Positions 1 to 6,534 of a stretch of DNA of 15,440 nt are shown one piece after another. A program made the translations under genes and the position numbers. The notes under the pieces were generated by a model. It made no database searches, was not told the origin of the DNA, and saw nothing but the letters and a program-made list of their open reading frames with translations. Within the stretch, counting starts at the first letter, position 1. Each line of letters opens with the position of its first letter. The DNA comes from an uncultured Clostridia bacterium (GTDB lineage Bacteria; Bacillota; Clostridia; Christensenellales; Borkfalkiaceae): positions 1-15,440 of the forward strand of contig CALVXL010000159.1 in assembly GCA_944369635.1 (NCBI GenBank). The letters run 5' to 3'.

Positions 1-2
1 GA

Positions 3-2072
3 AAGGATCATCGCGGCATATCGGGCGTCTTTGGCGAAAAAATCGGTAAAAACGGTCGTGGAGCGCAGTCAAATCAAATAACGCGCCGCGGCGGGAAGCG
101 CGCCCGCGCTTACGAACCGAAACTTCCTTCATCGAAAAAGTCCGCTGAAAAAGAACGCGCTGAGGTTTTTGTCGAGGGCAAGTTGCAGGGAAGCGAACGG
201 GGGTACGCCTTTTTGCTGAACGAAAACGGCGATTATTATATCGCCGCGGCAGATCTTCGCGGCGCGCTGCACGGCGACAGCGTGCTCGCGCGGGAAATTC
301 GTTCGCGCGGGCATTCCCGTCAGGCGGAAGTCGTCAAAATCCTCGCCCGCGGATATGCGGAGCTTTCGGGAACGTTTGTCAATAATCGTTACGGCGGGGT
401 CGTCACGCCCGACGAACGCAGATATTTTGCCGATATTTTCATTCCTCACGGCGCAAATCTCGGTGCGAAAAGCGGCGACAAAGTTGCCGTAAAAATCACT
501 TCTTATCCGAGACGGGGCAATCCGCAGGGGGAAATTACAGAAGTTTTCGGCAGACAGTTTGAAAAGGAAGCGGAACTGAAAAGCATAGAACATGTCTTCA
601 ACGTCGCGGGGGACTTTCCCAAAGCGGTAAAGGCCGCGGCAAAAAAAGCCGCTTCGGAAGATATCGCGTCGCAAAAGTTCGGCAGAAAAGATTTTACCGA
701 CGAGCTCATCATCACCATAGACGGCGAGGACGCGCGCGATTTTGACGACGCCATTTCCTTGCAGAAGGACGATCGAATGTACAAGCTGGGCGTGCATATT
801 GCGGACGTTTCGCATTACGTCAAGGAGGGCGGCGCCGTCGATAAAGAGGCGTTTGCCCGCGCTACGAGCGTGTATTTTCCCGAAAAAGTCGTGCCGATGT
901 TGCCGGAAAGCTTGTCGAACGGAGCGTGTTCTTTGGTGGAAGGCGAAGAACGGCTCACGCTTTCCTGCGTGATGAACGTGAACGAAAGCGGCGAAGCGGT
1001 TTCCTATGAAATCACGGAAGGCGTGATCAGAAGCGCGGCGCGCATGACGTATACCGACGTGCAGAAAATTTTAGACGGCGACGCAACGCTTTGCAAAAAG
1101 TACGCCCGGCTGATTCCGCTTTTAAAGAATATGGAAGAACTTTTCGAAATCCTCGCTAAAAAACGCGCGGCGCGCGGCAGCGTGGATTTCGAACTTGCCG
1201 AAGCGCAGATCACCGTAAAAGACGGCGAGATCGTCGTCGAAAAGCGGGAGCGCGATACGGCGCACCGTTTGATCGAAGAATTTATGATCCTGGCCAACGA
1301 AACGGTGGCAAAGCATCTTTTCGAGGCGAAAGCGCCCTGCGTTTACCGTATCCACGAAAAGCCGGAAGCGGGCAAACTCGCGGCGTTTTACGACTTTCTG
1401 GAAGGACTCGGCTTAAATCCGCAGCGCAAGGAAAGCGTGACGGGCGCAGACTTCAGCGAAATATTAAACAGCGTGAAAGATAAGCCTTTTTATCCCGTCG
1501 TCAATACCGTCATGTTGCGTACCATGCAAAAGGCGAAGTACTCTCCGACGGATATCGGACATTTCGGTTTGGCGAGCGAGCATTATTGCCATTTTACTTC
1601 CCCGATCCGCCGCTACCCCGATCTCGAGGTGCACAGAATTTTGCGCACGTGTCTGAAAAAGGGCGTATCCGCGGCGAAAAAGGAATATGCCGATCAGGTG
1701 GCGGACGTTTCGGCGCAGTCTTCCGCCAAGGAAATTTCCGCGCAGGAAGCCGAACGTGCGGTGGACGATTTTTATAAGGTTTCTTATCTTGCGCGCCACA
1801 TCGGCGAAACGTTTGACGGTGTGATTTCGGGCGTGACAAACTTCGGAATTTTCGTCGAACTGGAAAACACCGCGGAAGGGTTAGTGCGTATCGAAACGCT
1901 CAAGGGCGGCTGGTATGATTTCGACGAAAAAAATTACGTTCTCAAAAACAAAAAGACGGCTTACCGTTTGGGGCAGAGCGTAAAAATACGCGTGGAAGGC
2001 GTGAATTTAATGAACAGAAAGGCGGAATTTTCCCTTGTAAACGATTGCGCGGCAGGGGAAAACCAAGTATAA
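3..2072 (+). CDS. rnr: Ribonuclease R, 5' end outside the window
   Basis: This is a processive 3'-to-5' exoribonuclease that degrades structured RNA and, with SmpB-tmRNA, non-stop mRNA. The frame is open without a stop from base 3 to the TAA at 2070-2072 (689 residues visible). The first candidate start inside (TTG at 183) lies in the middle of a conserved cold-shock domain, so the true start is upstream of the window. The visible protein begins with a basic linker, then cold-shock-like domains (GALHGD and DIFIPHGANL motifs). The RNB catalytic domain follows, with the acidic active-site motif DGEDARDFDDA (Asp residues expected to bind Mg2+) at about 695-760 and SPIRRYPDLEVHR at about 1600-1635. 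A C-terminal S1 domain (GVISGVTNFGIFVEL) follows, with only a short tail. smpB starts eight bases after the stop, the usual Firmicutes order. The family call is firm; only the N-terminal helix-turn-helix part is unseen. Confidence 0.96.
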   Translation, partial: KDHRGISGVFGEKIGKNGRGAQSNQITRRGGKRARAYEPKLPSSKKSAEKERAEVFVEGKLQGSERGYAFLLNENGDYYIAAADLRGALHGDSVLAREIRSRGHSRQAEVVKILARGYAELSGTFVNNRYGGVVTPDERRYFADIFIPHGANLGAKSGDKVAVKITSYPRRGNPQGEITEVFGRQFEKEAELKSIEHVFNVAGDFPKAVKAAAKKAASEDIASQKFGRKDFTDELIITIDGEDARDFDDAISLQKDDRMYKLGVHIADVSHYVKEGGAVDKEAFARATSVYFPEKVVPMLPESLSNGACSLVEGEERLTLSCVMNVNESGEAVSYEITEGVIRSAARMTYTDVQKILDGDATLCKKYARLIPLLKNMEELFEILAKKRAARGSVDFELAEAQITVKDGEIVVEKRERDTAHRLIEEFMILANETVAKHLFEAKAPCVYRIHEKPEAGKLAAFYDFLEGLGLNPQRKESVTGADFSEILNSVKDKPFYPVVNTVMLRTMQKAKYSPTDIGHFGLASEHYCHFTSPIRRYPDLEVHRILRTCLKKGVSAAKKEYADQVADVSAQSSAKEISAQEAERAVDDFYKVSYLARHIGETFDGVISGVTNFGIFVELENTAEGLVRIETLKGGWYDFDEKNYVLKNKKTAYRLGQSVKIRVEGVNLMNRKAEFSLVNDCAAGENQV

Positions 2073-2079
2073 TGAATTT

Positions 2080-2535
2080 ATGAATATAAAGACGATAGCA
2101 GTAAACAAAATCGCGTCGCACGATTATTTTATCGACGAAACTTACGAGTGCGGCGTCGTTCTCGAAGGCGCGGAAGTGAAATCGATCCGCGGAGGAAAAG
2201 TCAATTTAAAAGACAGTTTCTGTCTGATTGCGGGCGGAGAAGTTTTCATGAAGAACGCGCACATTTCCGTTTTTGACGGCGCGGGAAAATTCAACTCGCG
2301 CGAGGAAAAGCGCGATCGGAAACTGCTTTTGAAAAAGGCGGAAATCGCGCGCATTGCAGGCAAAGTCAACCAGAAAGGCTATGCGCTTATTCCTTTGAAA
2401 ATGTATTTTAAGGAAGCGCTCGTCAAGGTGGAGATCGGCCTTTGCCGAGGCAAACATACTTACGATAAAAAACAGACGTTAAAGGAAAAAGACCTTTCGC
2501 GGAAAGCGGAAAGGGAGATCAAAGAATTTAAATAA
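2080..2535 (+). CDS. smpB: SsrA-binding protein SmpB
   Basis: SmpB binds the tRNA-like domain of tmRNA and brings it into the empty A site of stalled ribosomes. The 151-residue product has normal family length. It shows the N-terminal signature (NKIASHDYFIDETYECGVVLEG then AEVKSIRGGKVNLKDSF, read here as two parts), the LKMYFKEALVKVEIGL strand and the C-terminal RGKHTYDKKQTLKEKD motif followed by a basic helix that mimics an anticodon/mRNA. The ATG at 2080 has no close ribosome binding site: GGGGAA at 2055-2060 is about 20 bases away. It lies nearer an ATG at 2072 that opens a three-codon frame (ATG AAT TTA TGA) whose stop overlaps the smpB ATG. Translation may therefore be coupled to rnr or to this mini-frame. 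The partner tmRNA gene lies 3.4 kb downstream in this window. Confidence 0.97.
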   Translation: MNIKTIAVNKIASHDYFIDETYECGVVLEGAEVKSIRGGKVNLKDSFCLIAGGEVFMKNAHISVFDGAGKFNSREEKRDRKLLLKKAEIARIAGKVNQKGYALIPLKMYFKEALVKVEIGLCRGKHTYDKKQTLKEKDLSRKAEREIKEFK

Positions 2536-2545
2536 GGAGTCCGAT

Positions 2546-3823
2546 ATGAAAAGAGATACAATTTGCGTTCAGGGCGGCTATCAGCCGAAAAACGGAGAAC
2601 CGAGACAGGTTCCCATCATACAGAGCACCACGTTCAAATATGATACCAGCGAGGATATGGGCAAACTTTTCGATCTGGAAGCGAGCGGATATTTTTACAC
2701 CCGTTTGCAGAACCCGACCAACGACTATGTCGCGGCAAAGATCTGTCAGCTCGAAGGCGGCACCGCCGCAATGCTCACCTCTTCCGGGCAGGCGGCAAAC
2801 TTCTACAGCGTTTTCAATATTGCAAACTGCGGCGATCACGTCATTGCCAGCGCGGAAATTTACGGCGGTACATATAACCTTTTTGCCGTTACGATGAAGA
2901 AAATGGGTATCGAATTCACCTTTGTTTCGCCCGACGCTACCAGGGAAGAGCTCGATAAGGCATTTCGCCCTAACACGAAAGCGGTCTTCGGCGAAACCAT
3001 CGCCAATCCCGCGCTTTCCGTGCTGGATATCGAATTGTTCGCTTCCGTCGCGCACGCGCACGGCGTTCCGCTCATCATCGACAATACTTTTGCAACGCCC
3101 GTGAATTGCCGTCCGATAGAATGGGGTGCGGATATCGTTACCCATTCCACCACAAAATATCTCGACGGGCACGGCGCGGCAGTCGGCGGCTGTATCGTGG
3201 ACAGCGGTAAATTCGACTGGAAAAAGCACGCCGAAAAGTTCCCCGGATTGTGTACGCCTGACGATAGCTATCACGGTATAACATATGTGGAAAAATTCGG
3301 GCTTGCGGGCGCGTTTATCACCAAAGCAACGGCGCAGCTTATGCGCGATTTCGGCTCCGTTCAGTCCCCGCAGAATGCGTTTTTGCTCAATTTAGGACTG
3401 GAAAGTCTGCACGTCAGAATGAAAAAACATTGCGAAAACGGGCAGAAAGTTGCGGAGTTTTTGCAAAGTCACCCGAAAGTCGGCTGGGTGCGCTATTGCG
3501 GACTGGAAGGCGATAAATATCACGAACTCGCAAAGAAATATCTTCCCGACGGAAGCTGCGGCGTTGTGAGCTTCGGCGTGAAAGGCGGAAGAAAGGCTGC
3601 GGAAACGTTCATGAAGAATCTTAAAATCGCGGCGATCGCCACCCACGTTGCCGACGCGCGTACCTGTTGCCTGCATCCCGCCAGCGCGACGCATAGGCAG
3701 ATGACGGACGAAGAACTCGTTGCGGCGGGCATTACGCCCGACCTGGTGCGTTTTTCCTGCGGCCTGGAAGATGCGCAAGACCTTATCGCGGATATCGATA
3801 ACGCGCTGAAAGCCGTAAAATAA
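2546..3823 (+). CDS. metY: O-acetylhomoserine sulfhydrylase (MetY), PLP-dependent
   Basis: A cytoplasmic Cys/Met-metabolism PLP enzyme that makes homocysteine from O-acetylhomoserine and sulfide. The 425-residue length fits MetY (about 425-430), longer than cystathionine gamma-synthases. Visible motifs are QSTTFKYDTSEDM and YTRLQNPTND near the N-terminus, the YGGTYNLF loop, PLIIDNTFATP (the Asp that contacts the PLP ring) and HSTTKYLDGHG, where Lys204 should form the Schiff base. The C-terminal part has ADARTCCLHPASATHRQM and VRFSCGLED, also typical. AAGGAG at 2534-2539 lies about six bases before the ATG and overlaps the smpB stop; only ten bases separate the two genes. That leaves no room for a methionine-sensing leader, so it is probably read through from rnr-smpB. 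metA follows nine bases later and supplies the substrate. Confidence 0.95.
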   Translation: MKRDTICVQGGYQPKNGEPRQVPIIQSTTFKYDTSEDMGKLFDLEASGYFYTRLQNPTNDYVAAKICQLEGGTAAMLTSSGQAANFYSVFNIANCGDHVIASAEIYGGTYNLFAVTMKKMGIEFTFVSPDATREELDKAFRPNTKAVFGETIANPALSVLDIELFASVAHAHGVPLIIDNTFATPVNCRPIEWGADIVTHSTTKYLDGHGAAVGGCIVDSGKFDWKKHAEKFPGLCTPDDSYHGITYVEKFGLAGAFITKATAQLMRDFGSVQSPQNAFLLNLGLESLHVRMKKHCENGQKVAEFLQSHPKVGWVRYCGLEGDKYHELAKKYLPDGSCGVVSFGVKGGRKAAETFMKNLKIAAIATHVADARTCCLHPASATHRQMTDEELVAAGITPDLVRFSCGLEDAQDLIADIDNALKAVK

Positions 3824-3832
3824 GGGGGACGT

Positions 3833-4741
3833 ATGCCGATTATTATTCCAAAAGATATTCCCGCGTTCAAGACGCTTGCGGGCGAAAATATTTTCGTAAT
3901 GTCTCAAAAACGCGCGGCAAGTCAGGATATCCGTCCGATCGAAATTGCCATCGTCAACCTGATGCCTACCAAGATCGTTACCGAAACGCAGTTGATGCGG
4001 CTTTTGTCCAATTCGCCTCTGCAAATCAACGTGACGTTAATCAGTACGGAATCGTATACGGGCAAAAATACGCCGCTCGAACATCTTAAACGGTTTTATA
4101 AACCGTTCAGCGAAATCAGAAACCGCAAATTTGACGGCATGATCGTTACGGGCGCGCCCGTGGAAACCATCGATTTTGAAGAAGTCAAATATTGGCCGGA
4201 GCTTGAAAATATCTTTGAGTTTGCAAAGACCAACGTCACCAGCACGATTTTTATTTGCTGGGGTGCGCAGGCGGCGTTGTATCATTATTACGGAATACGC
4301 AAAAGACTGCTCGACAAAAAACTGTTCGGCGTATACGGGCATAAAAAACTTGTGGAATACGAACAGCTGCTCAAAGGCCTTGACGACGTGTTCTTCATGC
4401 CGCATTCCAGGCATACCACTATCGACGAAGATGCCGTTCAAGGCGTGGACGGGCTGGAACTTTTAGCTTCTTCCGATAAAGCCGGAGCTGCGATTTTAAA
4501 GTCTGCCGACAATCGGTTTTTCTTTATCACGGGTCATGCGGAATACGACCGTGAAACGCTTTTATACGAATATGAACGTGATCTCGCCAAGGGTATGAAG
4601 ATAGAAAAGCCGGAAAATTATATCGGTGCCGACGGAAAGGTCAATATGTCCTGGGCGAGCACCGCCAATCTATTGTATGTGAATTGGCTGAACTATTACG
4701 TTTACCAGATTACGCCGTTCGATATCGAAATGGTAAAATAA
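3833..4741 (+). CDS. metA: Homoserine O-acetyltransferase, MetA family
   Basis: MetA-fold glutamine-amidotransferase-like enzyme that activates homoserine in methionine synthesis. The 302-residue protein keeps the catalytic set: Cys142 in IFICWGAQAALYH, His235 and Glu237 in ITGHAEYDRETL. The residue that decides acyl specificity in this family, position 111, is Glu (TGAPVETIDFEEV). From published MetA work Glu111 favours acetyl-CoA and Gly111 succinyl-CoA, so the product should be O-acetylhomoserine, which fits the adjacent metY. Many databases would still call it a succinyltransferase. The ribosome binding site AAGGGGG lies at about 3822-3828, overlapping the metY stop. The gene ends the run of closely spaced genes and a hairpin lies about 95 bases downstream. 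Confidence 0.94.
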   Translation: MPIIIPKDIPAFKTLAGENIFVMSQKRAASQDIRPIEIAIVNLMPTKIVTETQLMRLLSNSPLQINVTLISTESYTGKNTPLEHLKRFYKPFSEIRNRKFDGMIVTGAPVETIDFEEVKYWPELENIFEFAKTNVTSTIFICWGAQAALYHYYGIRKRLLDKKLFGVYGHKKLVEYEQLLKGLDDVFFMPHSRHTTIDEDAVQGVDGLELLASSDKAGAAILKSADNRFFFITGHAEYDRETLLYEYERDLAKGMKIEKPENYIGADGKVNMSWASTANLLYVNWLNYYVYQITPFDIEMVK

Positions 4742-4836
4742 AAGGTCAAAAATTTTTTGCTAAAGAGTTGCGATAAATCAATGTCGGCACCGTGTTATGC
4801 GATACGTATGATCAATGACGGCTTGCAAAAGAATGA

Positions 4837-4861
4837 AAGCGCCCGTTTCCGACGGGCGCTT
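4837..4861 (+). terminator. Hairpin terminator after metA
   Basis: A perfect 10-bp inverted repeat, AAGCGCCCGT and ACGGGCGCTT, surrounds the five-base loop TTCCG. The tail is only TGTTTGC, so the T-run is weak, but the stem is GC-rich and the position after metA suits the end of the rnr-smpB-metY-metA unit. A frame starting at 4815 crosses it, which argues that the frame is not a real gene start. Confidence 0.7.
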
Positions 4862-5290
4862 GTTTGCAAAAATTTTCTCGGAAATTGCTCTTATTTCAGA
4901 TAAACAAACGAAAGATGATACGGCTATTACAGTCTCAAATGTGTCGGCAGAGTTTATCGGGGCTGTTCCTTATCAACTTATGCATTATTATTCCGATATT
5001 AATGTTGACGGTGTAACAATAAATTTTACTTTATCTTGAAGTGTTCTATAACAAGTTCCGGTCAGTCGATTGGCCTTACATTGGATGAACCTGTTTTCAT
5101 AGCTGATGTCGGCAATATATTTGTATCTCTCGGTGCGGCTAATATACTCATTTTATTGAGAAAGCGAAATCTTTATGGTTTTACAATGTATCGCGTCGTT
5201 TTATGCTTGAACTTCTGCTCTTTCCGCGAGGTGAGTTGTCGTTCATTGCAAAAATCGGAACGCGTGAGGTTTTTGGTTACGGATTAACAA
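4862..5290 (+). pseudogene. Degenerate coding remnant, identity unknown
   Basis: This 430-base stretch has no convincing intact gene on either strand and is visibly more AT-rich than its neighbours. Three + strand frames hold protein-like pieces in succession. The first, to the TGA at 5037-5039, contains VSAEFIGAVPYQLMHYYSD. The second, 5036-5287, contains LTLDEPVFIADVGNIFVSL. The third, running from about 5140 past 5290 to a TAA at 5335-5337, contains LLFPRGELSFIAKIGTREV. None has a start with a ribosome binding site, and the first overlaps the terminator stem. This looks like a decayed gene with frameshifts or horizontally acquired debris. I do not recognise the parent family. It could equally be plain non-coding DNA with chance open frames. 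Confidence 0.35.
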
Positions 5291-5821
5291 ATGGAACTGT
5301 TTTCCGACGTTTACGAACGCATAAAAAGAAAAAATAAGATATTGTTTGTTTCAGAAAGCCTTTGCATTGCGCCGCTTTGCGCCAGAATTTCAGCTTTGCC
5401 GCGCAGAGCGGTTGTGATGTTCGCTTTCGAATGCGCAAAAAAGCCTGCCGAGGAGCTGAAAGCGCACGTCGGAGAATCGGACGCATTACAGACGATCGAT
5501 CTTTGCCGCGCATGGGCGGAAGGCAAAGTAAAAATGCCGCTTGCGCGCCGCGCCATCTTAAATTTGCACGCGCGGGCGAAATCGATGGACGAGGCGGACG
5601 GAGCGCGATATCGGGCGATCGCTCAGGCTTATTCCGCCGTGCACGTAAAAGAACACGCGTGCGGTCTGATGTATTACGAGCTGACGGCAATCGTCAGAGA
5701 GAATAAAAACTTTGAAGAAAAAGTTTTAATGCGCATCGAAGAATATTCAGCAGTTTTGGATCGATGGGCTTCGTGCGATTTGAGCGATTATTCGTGGGCT
5801 AAGTTTTTGCAGAATCGTTAA
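5291..5821 (+). CDS. Imm-5-like putative immunity protein
   Basis: A 176-residue, probably cytoplasmic, all-helical protein. The middle and C-terminal part (FECAKKP, then CRAWAEGKVKMPLARRAIL, then an Ala/His-rich HARAKSMDEADGARYRAIA stretch and HVKEHACGLMYYELTAI) follows the layout I associate with the Imm-5-like putative immunity family: a W in an RAW-x-xG motif, a small-residue helix, and an HxxxHAxG-type helix. Proteins in that family are predicted, mostly not proven, to neutralise toxins. No signal peptide or membrane segment is seen. The ATG has no clear ribosome binding site, and an in-frame TAA ends an upstream frame just one codon before it. No toxin gene is adjacent; upstream is a degenerate stretch, downstream is ssrA. 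The family assignment is by pattern memory and the function is open. Confidence 0.6.
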   Translation: MELFSDVYERIKRKNKILFVSESLCIAPLCARISALPRRAVVMFAFECAKKPAEELKAHVGESDALQTIDLCRAWAEGKVKMPLARRAILNLHARAKSMDEADGARYRAIAQAYSAVHVKEHACGLMYYELTAIVRENKNFEEKVLMRIEEYSAVLDRWASCDLSDYSWAKFLQNR

Positions 5822-5834
5822 AAAGTAAAATATG

Positions 5835-5863
5835 TTGACAAACGTTGTTTTGTCGCGTATAAT
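5835..5863 (+). promoter_or_regulatory. Consensus sigma-A promoter for ssrA
   Basis: TTGACA at 5835-5840 and TATAAT at 5858-5863 are both perfect consensus hexamers with a 17-base spacer. A second overlapping TATAAT lies at 5863-5868. The predicted +1 is near 5870, about 20 bases before the mature tmRNA 5' end. This strength is what a highly expressed stable RNA needs. Confidence 0.9.
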
Positions 5864-5870
5864 ATAATAC

Positions 5871-5884
5871 ACGCTGAAAAGCGT
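5871..5884 (+). other. 5' leader hairpin of the ssrA precursor
   Basis: ACGCT-GAAA-AGCGT forms a 5-bp stem closed by a GNRA-type tetraloop, starting at about the predicted transcription start. Six bases separate it from the mature tmRNA end at 5891. It would be removed by RNase P; a role in protecting the precursor is an inference. Confidence 0.55.
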
Positions 5885-5890
5885 TAAAGC

Positions 5891-6242
5891 GGGCCGCTAG
5901 AAGATTCGATTGGGAGCGGAAGCCGCCGTAAGCATACCGCAGGCTCGGCTGCGTAAAAACGGAAACTTAAATTTAAATGCAGATTCTAATAACGAATTGG
6001 CATACGCTGCTTAATTAAGCGTTGTTCGCCGTCGGTTACCTATCGGTCGGCGTCGGGCATGAAATTCAGAATAGGGAACGAAACGCTTGTTCTTGCCGTG
6101 GCAGGTGTTCCGATTTAAGCGGCATATTCCCCGATCGGTTTGTTTGCCGAAAGGTCGGGGCGGAGAACAAAGACAAAATAAGTATGTAGAAAACGGGGCG
6201 GAAACTTTCAAGACACGAGGGCGGTACTCGTGCGGTCCACCA
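5891..6242 (+). ncRNA. ssrA: Transfer-messenger RNA (tmRNA)
   Basis: A one-piece tmRNA of 352 bases. The 5' end GGGCCGC (5891-5897) pairs with GCGGTCC (6232-6238), one G-U pair included, followed by A and an encoded CCA (6240-6242). The conserved D-region motif appears as AGATTCGATTGGG just after the acceptor 5' strand. The tag frame at 5979-6014 ends in TAA. Downstream are GC-rich inverted repeats expected of pseudoknots (for example 6020-6060 and 6130-6170). The conserved 3' part GTATGTAGAAAACGGGGCGG leads into the T-arm. The T-stem is ACGAG/CTCGT (6215-6219/6227-6231), but the seven-base loop reads GGCGGTA instead of the usual TTCRANY, which is unusual. It works with SmpB to rescue stalled ribosomes and tag the nascent chain for proteolysis. 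The flanking promoter and terminator make it an independent transcript. Confidence 0.95.
5979..6014 (+). other. tmRNA proteolysis-tag reading frame
   Basis: GCA is the most likely resume codon. The frame gives ADSNNELAYAA and then TAA. The AA end and internal acidic/Asn residues are typical of tmRNA tags, which end in a degron for ClpXP-type proteases. The final four residues are AYAA rather than the common ALAA. The five bases before the resume codon read TAAAT. Confidence 0.88.
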
Positions 6243-6243
6243 A

Positions 6244-6277
6244 AAAAAGCCGCGGCAAATATTTGCCGTGGCTTTTT
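6244..6277 (+). terminator. Intrinsic terminator of ssrA
   Basis: The arms AAAAAGCCGCGGCAAAT and ATTTGCCGTGGCTTTTT pair over 17 positions with one G-U pair; the innermost AT pairs will form the loop. The stem is followed directly by its own T-run at 6273-6277. It begins one base after the CCA end of the tmRNA. Confidence 0.9.
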
Positions 6278-6534
6278 CCATGTCTCTTAAAACGCGTTTA
6301 TAGAGAATTTACTTTTCGACAACAGTCGATTTTTGTCGCAATTTGCACTAAAAAGTCGAAGATAATCGATAAATTAAAAAAATAGTCAAATAATTTACGC
6401 AAGTTAAATAAAAAATTGCGATTGTATAAATCGAAAATTATGCGGTAAAATGCGTAATCTTACGCAAAAATCGAGCGGAAGCAAGTAAATTGAATAACCA
6501 TTCGTTTTTTTTTCGAATATTTTTTATTTTGGTC
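6278..6534. other. AT-rich intergenic region, no gene seen
   Basis: Between the ssrA terminator and the mgtC promoter there is no frame with a start, ribosome binding site and protein-like composition. It contains repeated GTCGA/TCGAC words (about 6316-6360), two copies of the 8-mer TTACGCAA (6395-6402 and 6460-6467), a perfect palindrome at 6451-6466 and a T-run at about 6505-6513. It may hold operators for the promoter that follows. Confidence 0.6.
6451..6466. repeat. Perfect palindrome, possible operator
   Basis: TGCGTAA-TC-TTACGCA is a perfect 7+7 inverted repeat about 70 bases upstream of the mgtC -35 box. One half, TTACGCAA, is repeated at 6395-6402. The size and symmetry fit a dimeric repressor or activator site; the regulator is unknown. 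Confidence 0.45.

Noticed and set aside
183..2072. Start of rnr at the TTG at 183
   Set aside because: The same frame is open to the window edge, and residues just before 183 continue the basic linker and the EGK entry into the cold-shock domain. The gene is cut by the window, not started there.
4815..5039. 74-codon frame as an intact gene
   Set aside because: Its start lies before the metA terminator hairpin and reads through the stem. Only the later part looks protein-like, so it is treated as part of the degenerate segment.
6011..6290. Open frames of 66-71 codons on both strands inside and beside ssrA
   Set aside because: They lie within the tmRNA body and terminator, have no ribosome binding sites and have compositions that follow the RNA structure.
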